A stretch of DNA of 64,000 nucleotides from Streptomyces sp. HPF1205 (GCF_020400825.1 NZ_JAINVH010000003.1:248001-312000); one strand, 5' to 3'. Positions 17,894-30,369 are shown, counted from the first letter of the stretch. Translations and numbers: made by a program. Notes: generated by a model not told the origin, from the sequence alone.

Positions 17894-17950
17894 CGGTAAC
17901 CGGACGGGCGGACGACCGACGAAGACGGTTGGCGCGCGTCCCCGGGACGG

Positions 17951-18033
17951 CCTCGGGACGGCCTCGGAGCGGCTCGGGCCGTCGCCGGCTCCGAGCGGCT
18001 CAGATCTGCTCCGAGCGGCTCGGAGCGGCTCGG
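17951..18033. repeat. CTCGGAGCGG direct and inverted repeat cluster
   Basis: At least five copies of CTCGGAGCGG or its complement, in both orientations around CAGATCTG, lie just after the prim-pol gene. It begins with a doubled GGGACGGCCTC. It may be the terminator of that gene or a recombination scar. Confidence 0.55.
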
Positions 18034-18059
18034 TCCCGCGAGGTTCCGCAAGCGCCACC

Positions 18060-18358
18060 GGCACCTTCGCCGGGGTCCGCTACCCGTACGCGGTGTCGAG
18101 GGACAACCCGTTCGCCAACGCCGCGCCGGGCCAGAGCGGGCTGGCCGCGCTCAACCTCCTGCGGGCACGCCGAGCGGCATGGCGCCGTGCCTGGCGGTGC
18201 TGGGACTCACCCTCTCGCTCCACCTCACCGGTCACCTCGGACCGCTGTGGACGGTGCTGCCGGTCGAAGCGGCATACGGGGTGGCGGTCGCGGCGGCGTC
18301 CCTGTGGTTCACGGCACCGAGGCTGCCGGAGATCCTGGCTGTGGTCGCGGCGTCCTGA
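18060..18358 (+). pseudogene. Decayed or frame-disrupted gene for a small membrane protein
   Basis: Two adjacent stretches with strong coding bias lie in different frames. Up to about 18165 one frame reads FAGVRYPYAVSRDNPFANAA and so on. After about 18175 a second frame reads a hydrophobic protein (GMAPCLAVLGLTLSLHLTG, then EAAYGVAVAAASLWF) that stops at 18356-18358. The simplest reading is one gene broken by a frameshift and lacking its 5' end. Alternatively, the ATG at 18179 starts an intact 59-residue membrane protein. I recognise no family. Confidence 0.35.
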
Positions 18359-18563
18359 CACGTGGCGGGTCGACGCATCGTGTGCGGCGGACCGCCGGCG
18401 GCGAGCCGCCACAGGGCGTACGGCGGACCGGCAGCGGCCGGAGGGAGCGCCGGCAGGGGACCGCCTTCGACCACGCCGAAGAAGGCGGGGCTGCTGGCCC
18501 GGACCCCGAGCCGCCGCCGACGGCAGCCTGCCTGCCGGGGACGTCCTCCCTCGGCGACACGCG

Positions 18564-19052
18564 TCAGTCGCCCGGCAGTCCGGTACGGGTGAATGTGTCG
18601 CTGAGGCCGCCGGACCACTTCACGGTGAGCGTCCTGCCGTCGCTCGAAAGATCACCGTGGCCCGCGGTCCGGTCCTTGTCGCCACCCACACAGGTCAGCA
18701 CCAGGTCGATGCCGTTGTGCTCGGTGTACGTGCCCGCGCACAGCGAGGTGCTGGTCAGGCCGGCCTTGCCCTTGCCCAGGACCAACTGGACCTTGGTGCC
18801 GCCCCGTACGGCCAGCCACACTCCGCCGACCCCTTGGGCCGCGCCGCCGCCCTTGGTCGGGGAAGCGGTACCTGTGGCAGTTCCCGTCGGGGACGACGTC
18901 GCACTGGGCTGGTCGGCCGACGCGGTGGCGCTCCGGGTCGGCTCCTTCCCCTGGCCGTCGCCGCCACCGCTGCAGCCGCTGAGCGTCAGCGAGCCGACGG
19001 CGGCGACCGCGGCGAAGCCCGCTCCCGTGAAAGTCCGACTACGCCAACGCAC
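18564..19052 (-). CDS. Small secreted lipoprotein
   Basis: 162 residues. Arg-rich start, hydrophobic core and lipobox LTLSGC indicate a lipoprotein. A Ser/Thr/Ala linker (about 35-65) precedes a compact domain of about 95 residues with two Cys and the motif VWLAVRGGTKVQLVLGKGKAGL. I chose the GTG at 19052 because GGGGGGAG sits 6 bases upstream; the ATG at 19067 overlaps that site. The function is not recognised. Confidence 0.75.
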   Translation of the reverse strand: MRWRSRTFTGAGFAAVAAVGSLTLSGCSGGGDGQGKEPTRSATASADQPSATSSPTGTATGTASPTKGGGAAQGVGGVWLAVRGGTKVQLVLGKGKAGLTSTSLCAGTYTEHNGIDLVLTCVGGDKDRTAGHGDLSSDGRTLTVKWSGGLSDTFTRTGLPGD

Positions 19053-19325
19053 CTGTTCTCCCCCCATGTCGTGAAGCGGAACCAGCGCACCGCAAGTTAC
19101 CAGCCGGTCGTCCGCGCGGGCCCCGGTGGAATGCACTTGCGCCACACCTGTCGCAGGACCGTGACGACCGTGATGCCCGGCGTACCGTCGGCGGCCGCGC
19201 GCCGGCCGTCTCGGCTCGGTCCCGCCGCCGGCCGCCCGCCCCGCATCTCGGCACCGCTGCTCGCCGGCCTCGCCGCCCGCGCCGTCAGCCATGACCGCCA
19301 TCCGCCAGTCGTCGGCCGCCGACCA

Positions 19326-20330
19326 TCAGCCGTCACCACCGCTCGCCACGGCGCCCGAACCCGAGCTCTGCCGCTCCGCCTGCGCACCGCTCAGGAAGCG
19401 TTCGACCGCGTCGTACCAGAGTTCCGGCTGGTCCCACGGCACCAGGTGGCCCGCGTCGGCGATCTCGGCGTACTGGCCACGCGGCAGGACGCGGACCATC
19501 TCCTGCGCCTCCGCGCGGCCCAGCTCGCCGTCGAGCCCGCGAACCACCAGGGCGGGACAGTCCACTTGGGCGAGGTCGTCCCAATGGGCGTCGCGTATCC
19601 AGGGATCGCGCGAACGCAGCAGGTGGTGCGGGGAACTCAGCGGACGCCAGCCGTCCTCGCCCTCCTCCATGACCTCGGCGAAGAAGTCGCCGCGGACCGG
19701 ATTCGGCGCGTCGGCCCACGGGTCGTCCGCGCCGAACCACTGCCGTACGTCGCCGAGCGTGGCGAACGGCAGCGGCCATGACCGCAGCCAGTCCTCCCAT
19801 TCGCGCTGTCCGGCCTCGCCCACGGCCGAGGCCCGCATGTCGCAGATCACGACCGCCGCGACGAGGTCGGGCCGGCGCACCGCCGCCTTCCAGGCCGTCA
19901 GCGCACCCATGGAGTGGCCGATGAGTGTGACCGGGGCCAGCCCCAACTGTTCAACCGCGGCGATGGCGTCCGCCGCGTACGCGTCCGGCCCGTACGGTCC
20001 CTCCGGCTTGGCGCTGCGGCCGTGGCCCCGCTGGTCGAGGGCGATGGCGCGATAGCGCGGGGCGAGACGCCGGGCGGTGGCGGCCCAGTGCGAGGCGCGG
20101 CCCAGCAGCCCGTGGAGCAGCAGGACACCCGGCCGGTCGTCGGCCGTGCCCGCCGCTTCGGCCGGCTCCGCGGCACCTGCCGCGCCCAGCTCACCGGCGG
20201 TTCGTGGTCCGGACGGGCCGGACGACCCGGACCGTCGGGCCCCGCCGCCGCGATCCGCGCCCTCCCCCGCGTAGTCCCAGGCCGCGAGCCGGATGCCGCC
20301 CGCTCCCCTCACCTCATACCGCCGGATCAT
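19326..20330 (-). CDS. Alpha/beta hydrolase
   Basis: A 334-residue hydrolase. It has the oxyanion motif LLLHGLLG, DQRGHGRS, the nucleophile elbow GHSMG (Ser) and a C-terminal DAGHLVPW supplying His, with an acid in the VRGLDGELG segment. A Gly/Ala/Ser-rich insertion (about 22-65) precedes the core. The ATG at 20330 has AAGGAGG at 8 bases. The promoter region carries a LexA-like box. The substrate is unknown; esterase, lactonase and C-C hydrolase are all possible. Confidence 0.88.
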   Translation of the reverse strand: MIRRYEVRGAGGIRLAAWDYAGEGADRGGGARRSGSSGPSGPRTAGELGAAGAAEPAEAAGTADDRPGVLLLHGLLGRASHWAATARRLAPRYRAIALDQRGHGRSAKPEGPYGPDAYAADAIAAVEQLGLAPVTLIGHSMGALTAWKAAVRRPDLVAAVVICDMRASAVGEAGQREWEDWLRSWPLPFATLGDVRQWFGADDPWADAPNPVRGDFFAEVMEEGEDGWRPLSSPHHLLRSRDPWIRDAHWDDLAQVDCPALVVRGLDGELGRAEAQEMVRVLPRGQYAEIADAGHLVPWDQPELWYDAVERFLSGAQAERQSSGSGAVASGGDG

Positions 20331-20372
20331 CTGCCACACCTCCTTCCATCGGCGTTCCGGAGGTCCACGCTA

Positions 20373-20388
20373 TCGAACTTCTATTCGA
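20373..20388. promoter_or_regulatory. LexA (SOS)-box-like palindrome
   Basis: TCGAACTTCTATTCGA differs at one base from TCGAAC-N4-GTTCGA, the SOS box form of Gram-positive and actinobacterial LexA. It lies 43-58 bases upstream of the hydrolase ATG, where the core promoter should be. Confidence 0.45.
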
Positions 20389-20573
20389 ACAAGGGGTGGG
20401 CGCGACCAACACCGCTCGTTCGAGTGACAACGCTCAAGGATTGGCAGGCCGGACCGAGGGGAGGACTTCTCCGGGACGCGGCGCGAAGGGGAAGCGGGTC
20501 GCGGGGAGCACTCGGGAAGCTCGGGGTCCCGGGTCCTCCAAGGGGGACATCAGGGGAGGGACAGGGAGGGATG

Positions 20574-20605
20574 GGCCCCGGCGCCGTCATTGCGGCGCCG
20601 GGGCC
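20574..20605 (-). terminator. Strong hairpin terminator of dmdR1
   Basis: A perfect 13-bp GC stem (GGCCCCGGCGCCG with its complement) around a TCATTG loop, starting about 85 bases after the dmdR1 stop. Confidence 0.7.
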
Positions 20606-20688
20606 GAAGAAGGTGCGCACGGCGGAGCGGCGCTGGTCCATGTGGCGCGGGTCCACGCGGGGCGGAGCCGGGCGGGTGCGGAACGCGC

Positions 20689-21381
20689 CTACCGCTTGGC
20701 GACGAACACGTGGGAGGCGATCTCGGCGTCCAGCTCGGCGGCCTCCCCGCCACTGCCGACGAGCACCCCGCCGGGAGATTCGGTGACGCTCACCACGGCG
20801 CCCGGCTGCACGCCTGCCCGCCGCAGCGTGTACATCACCTGGGCGTCGGTCTGGATCGGCTCGCCGATCCGCCGCACCACCACGCTCGCCCCCGCGGGCC
20901 CGGGCTGCAACTCGGTGAGGCTGACCATGCCCTCCTCCAGGAAGGGGTCGGGCTCCCCCTTCTGGCCCAGCTCCTCCAGGCCGGGGATCGGGTTGCCGTA
21001 CGGCGACTCGGTGGGGTGGCGCAGGAGCTCCAGCACCCGCCGCTCCACCGCCTCGCTCATGACGTGCTCCCAGCGGCAGGCCTCGGCGTGCACCTGTTCC
21101 CACTCCAGGCCGATCACGTCGACCAGCAGGCACTCGGCGATGCGGTGCTTGCGCATCACCCGGGTCGCGGTGCGGCGGCCCTCCTCGGTCAGCTCCAGGT
21201 GCCGGTCGCCCGCCACGTGCAGCAGCCCGTCCCGCTCCATCCGCGCCACCGTCTGGGAAACGGTGGGACCGCTCTGGTCGAGCCGCTCGGCGATTCGGGC
21301 GCGCATCGGGACCACACCCTCCTCCTCCAGCTCCAGGATGGTGCGGAGATACATCTCCGTCGTGTCGATCAGTCCGGACAT
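20689..21381 (-). CDS. dmdR1: DtxR/IdeR-family iron-dependent repressor
   Basis: 230 residues, the family's usual length. The winged helix is at about 1-65 (LDQSGPTVSQTVARMERDGLL), the metal-binding and dimer domain at about 66-140 with HRIAECLLVDVIGLEWEQVHAEACRWEH carrying the His/Glu/Cys ligands, and an SH3-like C-domain at about 150-230. It should bind Fe(II) and repress siderophore and iron genes through iron boxes. Length and neighbourhood match S. coelicolor DmdR1 (from memory, SCO4394). No iron box was found in its own promoter. Confidence 0.93.
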   Translation of the reverse strand: MSGLIDTTEMYLRTILELEEEGVVPMRARIAERLDQSGPTVSQTVARMERDGLLHVAGDRHLELTEEGRRTATRVMRKHRIAECLLVDVIGLEWEQVHAEACRWEHVMSEAVERRVLELLRHPTESPYGNPIPGLEELGQKGEPDPFLEEGMVSLTELQPGPAGASVVVRRIGEPIQTDAQVMYTLRRAGVQPGAVVSVTESPGGVLVGSGGEAAELDAEIASHVFVAKR

Positions 21382-21521
21382 GCGCGCCCCTCGTGTACTC
21401 GTGCGTGGCCCTGCGACAATTCTGACCCATGCCGCTGACAACGGATCCCGGCGCGAGAACCCCGCACCCTCGCCGGGCCTTTTCTTGACACCGGACACGG
21501 CCGGGCCGCACGGTGATCGCC

Positions 21522-22319
21522 ATGACCGATCCCGCCGACGGCCCCGCCGGCCCCGGGGGCTCCGCGCCCCCTGACGACCCCACCGACCGGTACTTCGGCG
21601 CCGCCATTGCCCTGCTGGGCCGAGTGCGGGACGAGGAGCGCGCCGGGATCCGGGCCGCCGCGACCGCTGTGGCGGACGCCATTGCTGCGGGTGGCCGGGT
21701 GTTCACCTTCGGCGCGGGCCACTCCTCGCTGCCCGCGCAGGACGTCGTCTACCGCGCCGGCGGCCTGGCGCTGATCAACCTGCTCCCGGTGCCGGGCGCG
21801 GTCGGCGTCGACGTGGTGCCCGCCACCCTGGGCAGCGCCCTGGAGCGGGTCGAGGGCCTGGCCACGGCCGTGCTGGACACCAGTCCGGCCCGCGGCGGCG
21901 ACGTCCTTTTCGTGATCTCCCTGTCCGGACGCAACACCCTTCCGGTGGAGATGGCACGGCACGCCCGCACCCTGGGCCTGACGGTGATCGCGGTGACCTC
22001 GGTCGCGTACGCGAAGGACACCCGCTCGCGGCATTCCTCGGGCACGTTCCTGAAGGACAACTGCGACATCCTGCTCGACTCCAAGATCCCGGTCGGCGAC
22101 GCCGAGCTGTCCGACGCCCGGGTGCCCGCCCCCTTCGGCCCCGCCTCCACCGTCGTGACCAGTGCCTTGATGCAGGCGGTCATGGCCACGGCGGCCACGG
22201 ACCTGGGGGCCCGCGGCATCACCCCGCCGATGATCCGCTCGGGCAACGTGGACGGCGGCCTCGACTGGAACGCCCGGGTCTTCGAGGAGTACCGGGACCG
22301 GATCTTCTTCCACCGCTGA
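21522..22319 (+). CDS. SIS domain protein, UPF0309 family
   Basis: A 265-residue sugar isomerase-fold protein. The SIS phosphosugar-binding features are the GGRVFTFGAGHSS loop near residue 57 and VLFVISLSGRNTLPVEMARHA near 130. The family is uncharacterised; relatives act on or sense phosphosugars, often linked to aminosugar catabolism. The ATG at 21522 is taken as start, with a GTG at 21513 also possible. It is divergent from dmdR1, and the S. coelicolor pair has the same arrangement (SCO4393, from memory). Confidence 0.88.
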   Translation: MTDPADGPAGPGGSAPPDDPTDRYFGAAIALLGRVRDEERAGIRAAATAVADAIAAGGRVFTFGAGHSSLPAQDVVYRAGGLALINLLPVPGAVGVDVVPATLGSALERVEGLATAVLDTSPARGGDVLFVISLSGRNTLPVEMARHARTLGLTVIAVTSVAYAKDTRSRHSSGTFLKDNCDILLDSKIPVGDAELSDARVPAPFGPASTVVTSALMQAVMATAATDLGARGITPPMIRSGNVDGGLDWNARVFEEYRDRIFFHR

Positions 22320-22385
22320 GCCGTCGGCACGCGCCGAACCCCGGGTTCCCTGGCCCCCGCCGTCCGGTCGGCGTCCGGAACCCGC

Positions 22386-23753
22386 TCAGCGCCCCTCCGG
22401 GCGGCCGCCCAGCGGTCCGCGGGCGGCCTCCGCGAGGTCCAGCGCGGCGGCCACCCTGGCGGCGACGTCCTCCGCATAGGCGGCGTCCGACCGGTCGAAC
22501 TGGCCGCGCCCGGGCCGGCGCAGGAAGGTGAGCGCCCCGACCGTACGGCCGCGGCTGCGCAGCACCGTCGCAAGCCCGTGCACGCTCCCGGCCGGCCACC
22601 GCCTGGCCGCGGCCCACTGGTCCGCGCGAGCCCGCGCCGACGGGCCGTCCGCGTCCTTTGCCGCGAAGCTGGTGCGTACGGTGCCCAGGCGCTCGACGGC
22701 TTGGAGAACGGGATGTGCCGCGGGGTAACCGACCGGGATCCCGCTGCCGGCGACCGGCTCACCGGGGCCCGGCTCGCCGTCGGGCGTGGCCGCGGCACGG
22801 GTCAGCCGGCCCGCCTCGTCCGCCAGGTCCAGCAGGGCGTGGTCGGCGAACCCGGCGAGCGCGAAGTCCAGGTGCAGCGCGGCGGCCTCCAGCGGGTCCT
22901 CGCACTCCGCGGCGGCCCGGTCGGCACGGTGCAGTTGCTGGTAGCGGAACCGAAGCCGGGACCCCTCCTTCTCGGCCGCCTTCTGCCTGGTGACGTCCGA
23001 GAACAGCCAGCCCACGCCCAGCGGCACCGGCTCCTCGCCCAGCGGCGACCCGAGCCGCACGAAGCCGCTGCGCCAGCAGTGCAGGGTGCCGCTGTCGTCG
23101 CCGCGCAGGCTCACCCACAGCTCGCTCGCGGCAGGCGGCGCCCCTTCGGCGAGCACGTGCTGCAGCGTGTTCTCCAGTTCCTCGACGCCTTGGCCGAGAA
23201 GTTCGCCGAGCGGGCGGCCCAGCAGCGCCTCACGGCCGGCCCGCAGCATACGGGCGGCCTGGGCGTTGGCCAGCGCGGGCCGAAGATCGGCGTCGATCAG
23301 CACCACGCCCCAGGAGGCGTCGTCGAACAGGGACTCGCTGAGCGCGATCGACCGCTCCAGGTCGATCTGCGCGTGCACCTCGGAGAAGGCGCAATAGACG
23401 CCGCCGGGCCGACCGTCGGGTCCCGGTACGGCCGCGGACTGGGTGCGTACCAGGACGCGGCGACCGTCCTTGGTCAGCAGCGCGAAGTCGTGCACCTGGC
23501 GGCCGGGCGCGTCCATGGCGCCCATCAGCCGCTCCTCGACCTCCTTGGCGTCGGCCGGGCGCGCCGCCCATCCTTCGAAGCCGCGGCGGCCCACCGCCTC
23601 GTCGGCGCTCCAGCCGAGTATCCGCGCCGCCTCCGCGTTCCAGTGCGTGACGACGCCGTCGCGGTCGAAGGCGCACAGACCCGCCTCCATACCGTCGAGC
23701 AACGCGGCCAGCAGCTGCTCGTCACCCTTGGGTTGCGCGTCGAAAGGCTGCAC
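22386..23753 (-). CDS. PAS-PAS-GAF sensory protein
   Basis: 455 residues. PAS 1 is at about 10-125 (DGVVTHWNAEAARILGWSADEAVGR), PAS 2 at about 135-260 (LRPALANAQAARMLRAG), and a degenerate GAF-like domain at about 280-440 ends in AYAEDVAARVAAALDLAEAA, typical of PAS/GAF proteins that precede phosphatase or kinase modules. No output domain is present, so it is probably a sensor working through a partner. The start is GTG. It converges with the SIS gene and is divergent from an orphan transcript-like region. Confidence 0.85.
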   Translation of the reverse strand: MQPFDAQPKGDEQLLAALLDGMEAGLCAFDRDGVVTHWNAEAARILGWSADEAVGRRGFEGWAARPADAKEVEERLMGAMDAPGRQVHDFALLTKDGRRVLVRTQSAAVPGPDGRPGGVYCAFSEVHAQIDLERSIALSESLFDDASWGVVLIDADLRPALANAQAARMLRAGREALLGRPLGELLGQGVEELENTLQHVLAEGAPPAASELWVSLRGDDSGTLHCWRSGFVRLGSPLGEEPVPLGVGWLFSDVTRQKAAEKEGSRLRFRYQQLHRADRAAAECEDPLEAAALHLDFALAGFADHALLDLADEAGRLTRAAATPDGEPGPGEPVAGSGIPVGYPAAHPVLQAVERLGTVRTSFAAKDADGPSARARADQWAAARRWPAGSVHGLATVLRSRGRTVGALTFLRRPGRGQFDRSDAAYAEDVAARVAAALDLAEAARGPLGGRPEGR

Positions 23754-23808
23754 GTCACCACATTCAACCCTCGTGTGCGGTGAGTCACACGAGATTTCCG
23801 TAAATAAC

Positions 23809-23838
23809 TTGTCCCACCCCCGAATCGCTTCTTACTGT
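23809..23838 (+). promoter_or_regulatory. Housekeeping-type promoter
   Basis: TTGTCC, 18 bases, then TACTGT, in an AT-richer patch on the plus strand. Expected start of transcription is near 23845, ahead of the 12-codon ORF. No annotated gene lies downstream on this strand before 25088. Confidence 0.45.
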
Positions 23839-23844
23839 GGCGGC

Positions 23845-24036
23845 ACACAGAAGGGAGGTGGTTCGAAGCATGAGTTGCACTCGGACACGTGAGGTGACTG
23901 CGGGCTAGCTCCGCGCACTCGGTGCGCGAGGCGCGCCAAATCCCACGCAGTACACCCGACCCGCGGGCTCGTCGGATTTGTCCGGCCGGTGCTCGAAGTC
24001 ACCAGGCTTCGAGGAGCAGTCCGCGGGTCGTTTCTT
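23845..24036 (+). ncRNA. Candidate structured small RNA with short ORF
   Basis: The putative transcript has a 12-codon ORF at 23870-23908 (reads MSCTRTREVTAG, with GGGAGG 11 bases upstream), a 7-bp hairpin CGCGCAC/GTGCGCG at 23912-23928, then a 9-bp outer stem GACCCGCGG (23958-23966) with CCGCGGGTC (24021-24029) enclosing CTCGAAG/CTTCGAG (23992-24013). The T-rich GTTTCTTT follows. It matches no RNA family I recognise. It may be a leader peptide plus terminator, or an antisense RNA facing pdxH. Confidence 0.35.
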
Positions 24037-24062
24037 TGCCCGCCGCCTTGACGCGGGCCCAC

Positions 24063-24105
24063 CCGCCACCTGGATGCGAGTGATCAGCCGCCACCTGGAT
24101 GCGAG
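24063..24105. repeat. 18-bp direct repeat, 25-bp period
   Basis: CCGCCACCTGGATGCGAG occurs exactly at 24063-24080 and again at 24088-24105, just beyond the 3' end of pdxH. No other copy was noticed in the window. Confidence 0.7.
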
Positions 24106-24171
24106 CGGTCGGCCGCACCCCGGGACGCGGCCACCCCGGGGCGGCCGCATCGGACGCGGCTTCCACACCCG

Positions 24172-24870
24172 TCACGGCGCCAGGCGCTCGACCGTCCACC
24201 CGCCGTCGACGCGTACGTACCGGAGCCGGTCGTGGAGGCGGTTCTCCCGGCCCTGCCAGAACTCGACGCTGAGGGCGGTGACGCGGAACCCGCCCCAGAA
24301 CGGCGGCACCGGTACCTGGCCGCCCTCCGGCCAGCGTGCGGCCACCTCCGCGTACCGCTCCTCGATCACGGTCCGGGACGGGACGACCGCGGACTGTTCG
24401 CTGGCCCAGGCACCGAGCTGGGAGCCGTGCGGGCGGCTGTGGAAGTAGGCGGCGGTCTCCTGCGGCGGCACCCGCTCCACGATCCCGTTCACGATGACCT
24501 GGCGCGCCACGGGGTGCCAGGGGAAGAGCAGCGAGGCGCGCGGGTTGGCGGCGAGCTCGCGGCCCTTGCGGGAGCCGTAATTACTGAAAAAGACGAATCC
24601 GCGCTGGTCGTAGCCCTTGAGCAGGACCGTGCGGGAGCTGGGTACGCCGTCGGCGTCCGCCGTGGAGACGACCATGGCGTTGGGTTCGGTGATCGCGCCC
24701 GTGCCGGTGGCCTTCACCGCGTCCGCGAACCAGCGGGCGAACTGCTCGTAAGGGTCGTCGGCCAGGTCCGCCTCCGCCAGCCCGGCCGCCCGGTACTGCC
24801 GGCGCATGGCCGCCGGGTCGTCCTGGGGTACCGTCCGCGCCGCCGCCTCTTCGGGTTCTCGCACCCGCAC
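24172..24870 (-). CDS. pdxH: Pyridoxamine/pyridoxine 5'-phosphate oxidase
   Basis: About 232 residues. This FMN enzyme makes pyridoxal 5'-phosphate from PNP or PMP. It has family segments [43 protein letters not shown] (FMN phosphate site) and [16 protein letters not shown], and the C-terminal block [18 protein letters not shown] with RLHDR. The start is uncertain; GTGs at 24870 and 24864 and an ATG at 24807 are in frame. It is divergent from the citrate synthase gene. Confidence 0.95.
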   Translation of the reverse strand: MRVREPEEAAARTVPQDDPAAMRRQYRAAGLAEADLADDPYEQFARWFADAVKATGTGAITEPNAMVVSTADADGVPSSRTVLLKGYDQRGFVFFSNYGSRKGRELAANPRASLLFPWHPVARQVIVNGIVERVPPQETAAYFHSRPHGSQLGAWASEQSAVVPSRTVIEERYAEVAARWPEGGQVPVPPFWGGFRVTALSVEFWQGRENRLHDRLRYVRVDGGWTVERLAP

Positions 24871-24912
24871 ATCTTGCCCGCCGGTCCGCAACCATGGCGG
24901 CGGCCGGGATGT

Positions 24913-24930
24913 GCCACATCTCACTGTGGC
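24913..24930. promoter_or_regulatory. Inverted repeat between pdxH and citrate synthase
   Basis: GCCACA-TCTCAC-TGTGGC is a perfect 6-bp inverted repeat in the divergent promoter region. It is a candidate operator; the regulator is unknown. Confidence 0.35.
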
Positions 24931-25087
24931 CGTCACCAGGCGCCTGCCGGGACAATTGCGGGTCGTGGATGCGCCGGTCCGGCCTGGTCGGCGGGAACCT
25001 GTTGGACCGGATGGAGCGGCGTGACAGTCGCTCGAACGGGGCACACCGCAGTCAGCGCACTGTCGAGATCGTCAAGAGGAGCCGTCC

Positions 25088-26188
25088 ATGTCCGAATTCG
25101 TCCCCGGGCTCGAAGGAGTCGTCGCGTTCGAAACGGAGATCGCCGAGCCGGACAAGGAAGGCGGCGCGCTCCGGTACCGGGGAGTCGACATCGAGGAGCT
25201 GGTCGGCCACATAGGTTTCGGCAACGTGTGGGGGCTGCTGGTCGACGGCAGGTTCGCGCCCGGCCTGCCGCCCGCCGAGCCGTTCCCCATCCCGGTGCAC
25301 TCCGGCGACATCCGGGTGGACGTGCAGTCCGCGCTGGCCATGCTGGCACCGGTGTGGGGGCTCAAACCGCTGCTCGACATCGACGAACAGGAGGCCAGGG
25401 ACAATCTCGCGCGCGCCGCCGTGATGGCGCTGTCGTACGTCGCCCAGTCCGCGCGCGGGCAGGGGCTGCCCATGGTGCCGCAGCGGGAGATCGACAAGGC
25501 GCGGTCCATCACCGAGCGTTTCATGATCCGCTGGCGCGGGGAGCCCGACCCGAAGCACGTCGCGGCCGTGGACGCGTACTGGACGTCGGCCGCCGAGCAC
25601 GGCATGAACGCGTCAACGTTTACCGCCCGGGTCATCGCCTCGACCGGAGCGGACGTGGCCGCGGCCCTGTCCGGCGCGGTCGGCGCGATGTCGGGGCCGC
25701 TGCACGGCGGGGCGCCGTCCCGGGTGCTCGGCATGATCGAGGAGATCGAGCGCACGGGTGACGCGGAGGGTTACGTGAAGGCCGCGCTCGACAGGGGCGA
25801 GCGGCTGATGGGCTTCGGCCACCGCGTCTACCGCGCCGAGGACCCGCGGGCACGCGTGCTGCGCCGTACCGCCCGTGAGCTGGGCGCGCCGCGGTTCGAA
25901 GTGGCCGAGGCGCTGGAGAAGGCGGCGCTGGCGGAGCTGCACGCGCGGCGCCCCGACCGGGTCCTCGCCACCAACGTGGAGTTCTGGGCCGCCATCGTGC
26001 TGGACTTCGCACAGGTGCCGGCGCACATGTTCACGTCGATGTTCACCTGCGCGCGGACGGCCGGCTGGTCGGCGCACATCCTGGAGCAGAAACGTACCGG
26101 CAGGCTGGTGCGCCCCTCCGCCCGCTACGTCGGCCCCGCCTCGCGCGCCGTGCGGGACGTGGAAGGGTACGAGGGCATCGCGCACTGA
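25088..26188 (+). CDS. Citrate synthase family protein with Asp-to-Glu active-site change
   Basis: A 366-residue enzyme of the citrate/2-methylcitrate synthase family, which condenses acetyl-CoA or propionyl-CoA with oxaloacetate. The catalytic histidines are present: His206 in GPLHGGA and His245 in MGFGHRVY. The third residue, Asp in the usual NVDF motif, is Glu298 here (ATNVEFW). AGAGGAG lies 7 bases before the ATG. It is divergent from pdxH and converges with the FAD/Fe-S gene. It may be a secondary synthase; the main one is not in this window. Confidence 0.9.
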   Translation: MSEFVPGLEGVVAFETEIAEPDKEGGALRYRGVDIEELVGHIGFGNVWGLLVDGRFAPGLPPAEPFPIPVHSGDIRVDVQSALAMLAPVWGLKPLLDIDEQEARDNLARAAVMALSYVAQSARGQGLPMVPQREIDKARSITERFMIRWRGEPDPKHVAAVDAYWTSAAEHGMNASTFTARVIASTGADVAAALSGAVGAMSGPLHGGAPSRVLGMIEEIERTGDAEGYVKAALDRGERLMGFGHRVYRAEDPRARVLRRTARELGAPRFEVAEALEKAALAELHARRPDRVLATNVEFWAAIVLDFAQVPAHMFTSMFTCARTAGWSAHILEQKRTGRLVRPSARYVGPASRAVRDVEGYEGIAH

Positions 26189-26243
26189 GACGCGGCGGCC
26201 CGGTCACCCCGGGTCCCCGTCGAGGTCGCTGGTCGAGATGCGC

Positions 26244-30311
<4,068 letters not shown>

Positions 30312-30338
30312 CCGCCTGGCACAACGCTGGAGGGCCTG

Positions 30339-30369
30339 TGCCGCCGCCGGACAGCGACCGGCGGCGGCA
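30339..30369 (+). terminator. serC terminator hairpin
   Basis: A perfect 12-bp stem TGCCGCCGCCGG with its complement around a 7-base loop, 27 bases after the serC stop. Confidence 0.75.

Larger units (their letters stand above)
20331..20688. other. Intergenic region between dmdR1 and the hydrolase gene
   Basis: 358 bases holding three readable parts: the AAGGAGG site and probable promoter of the hydrolase (20340-20400) with a LexA-like palindrome, a purine-rich stretch (20450-20570) of unknown role, and a strong hairpin downstream of dmdR1 (20574-20605). Confidence 0.6.
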
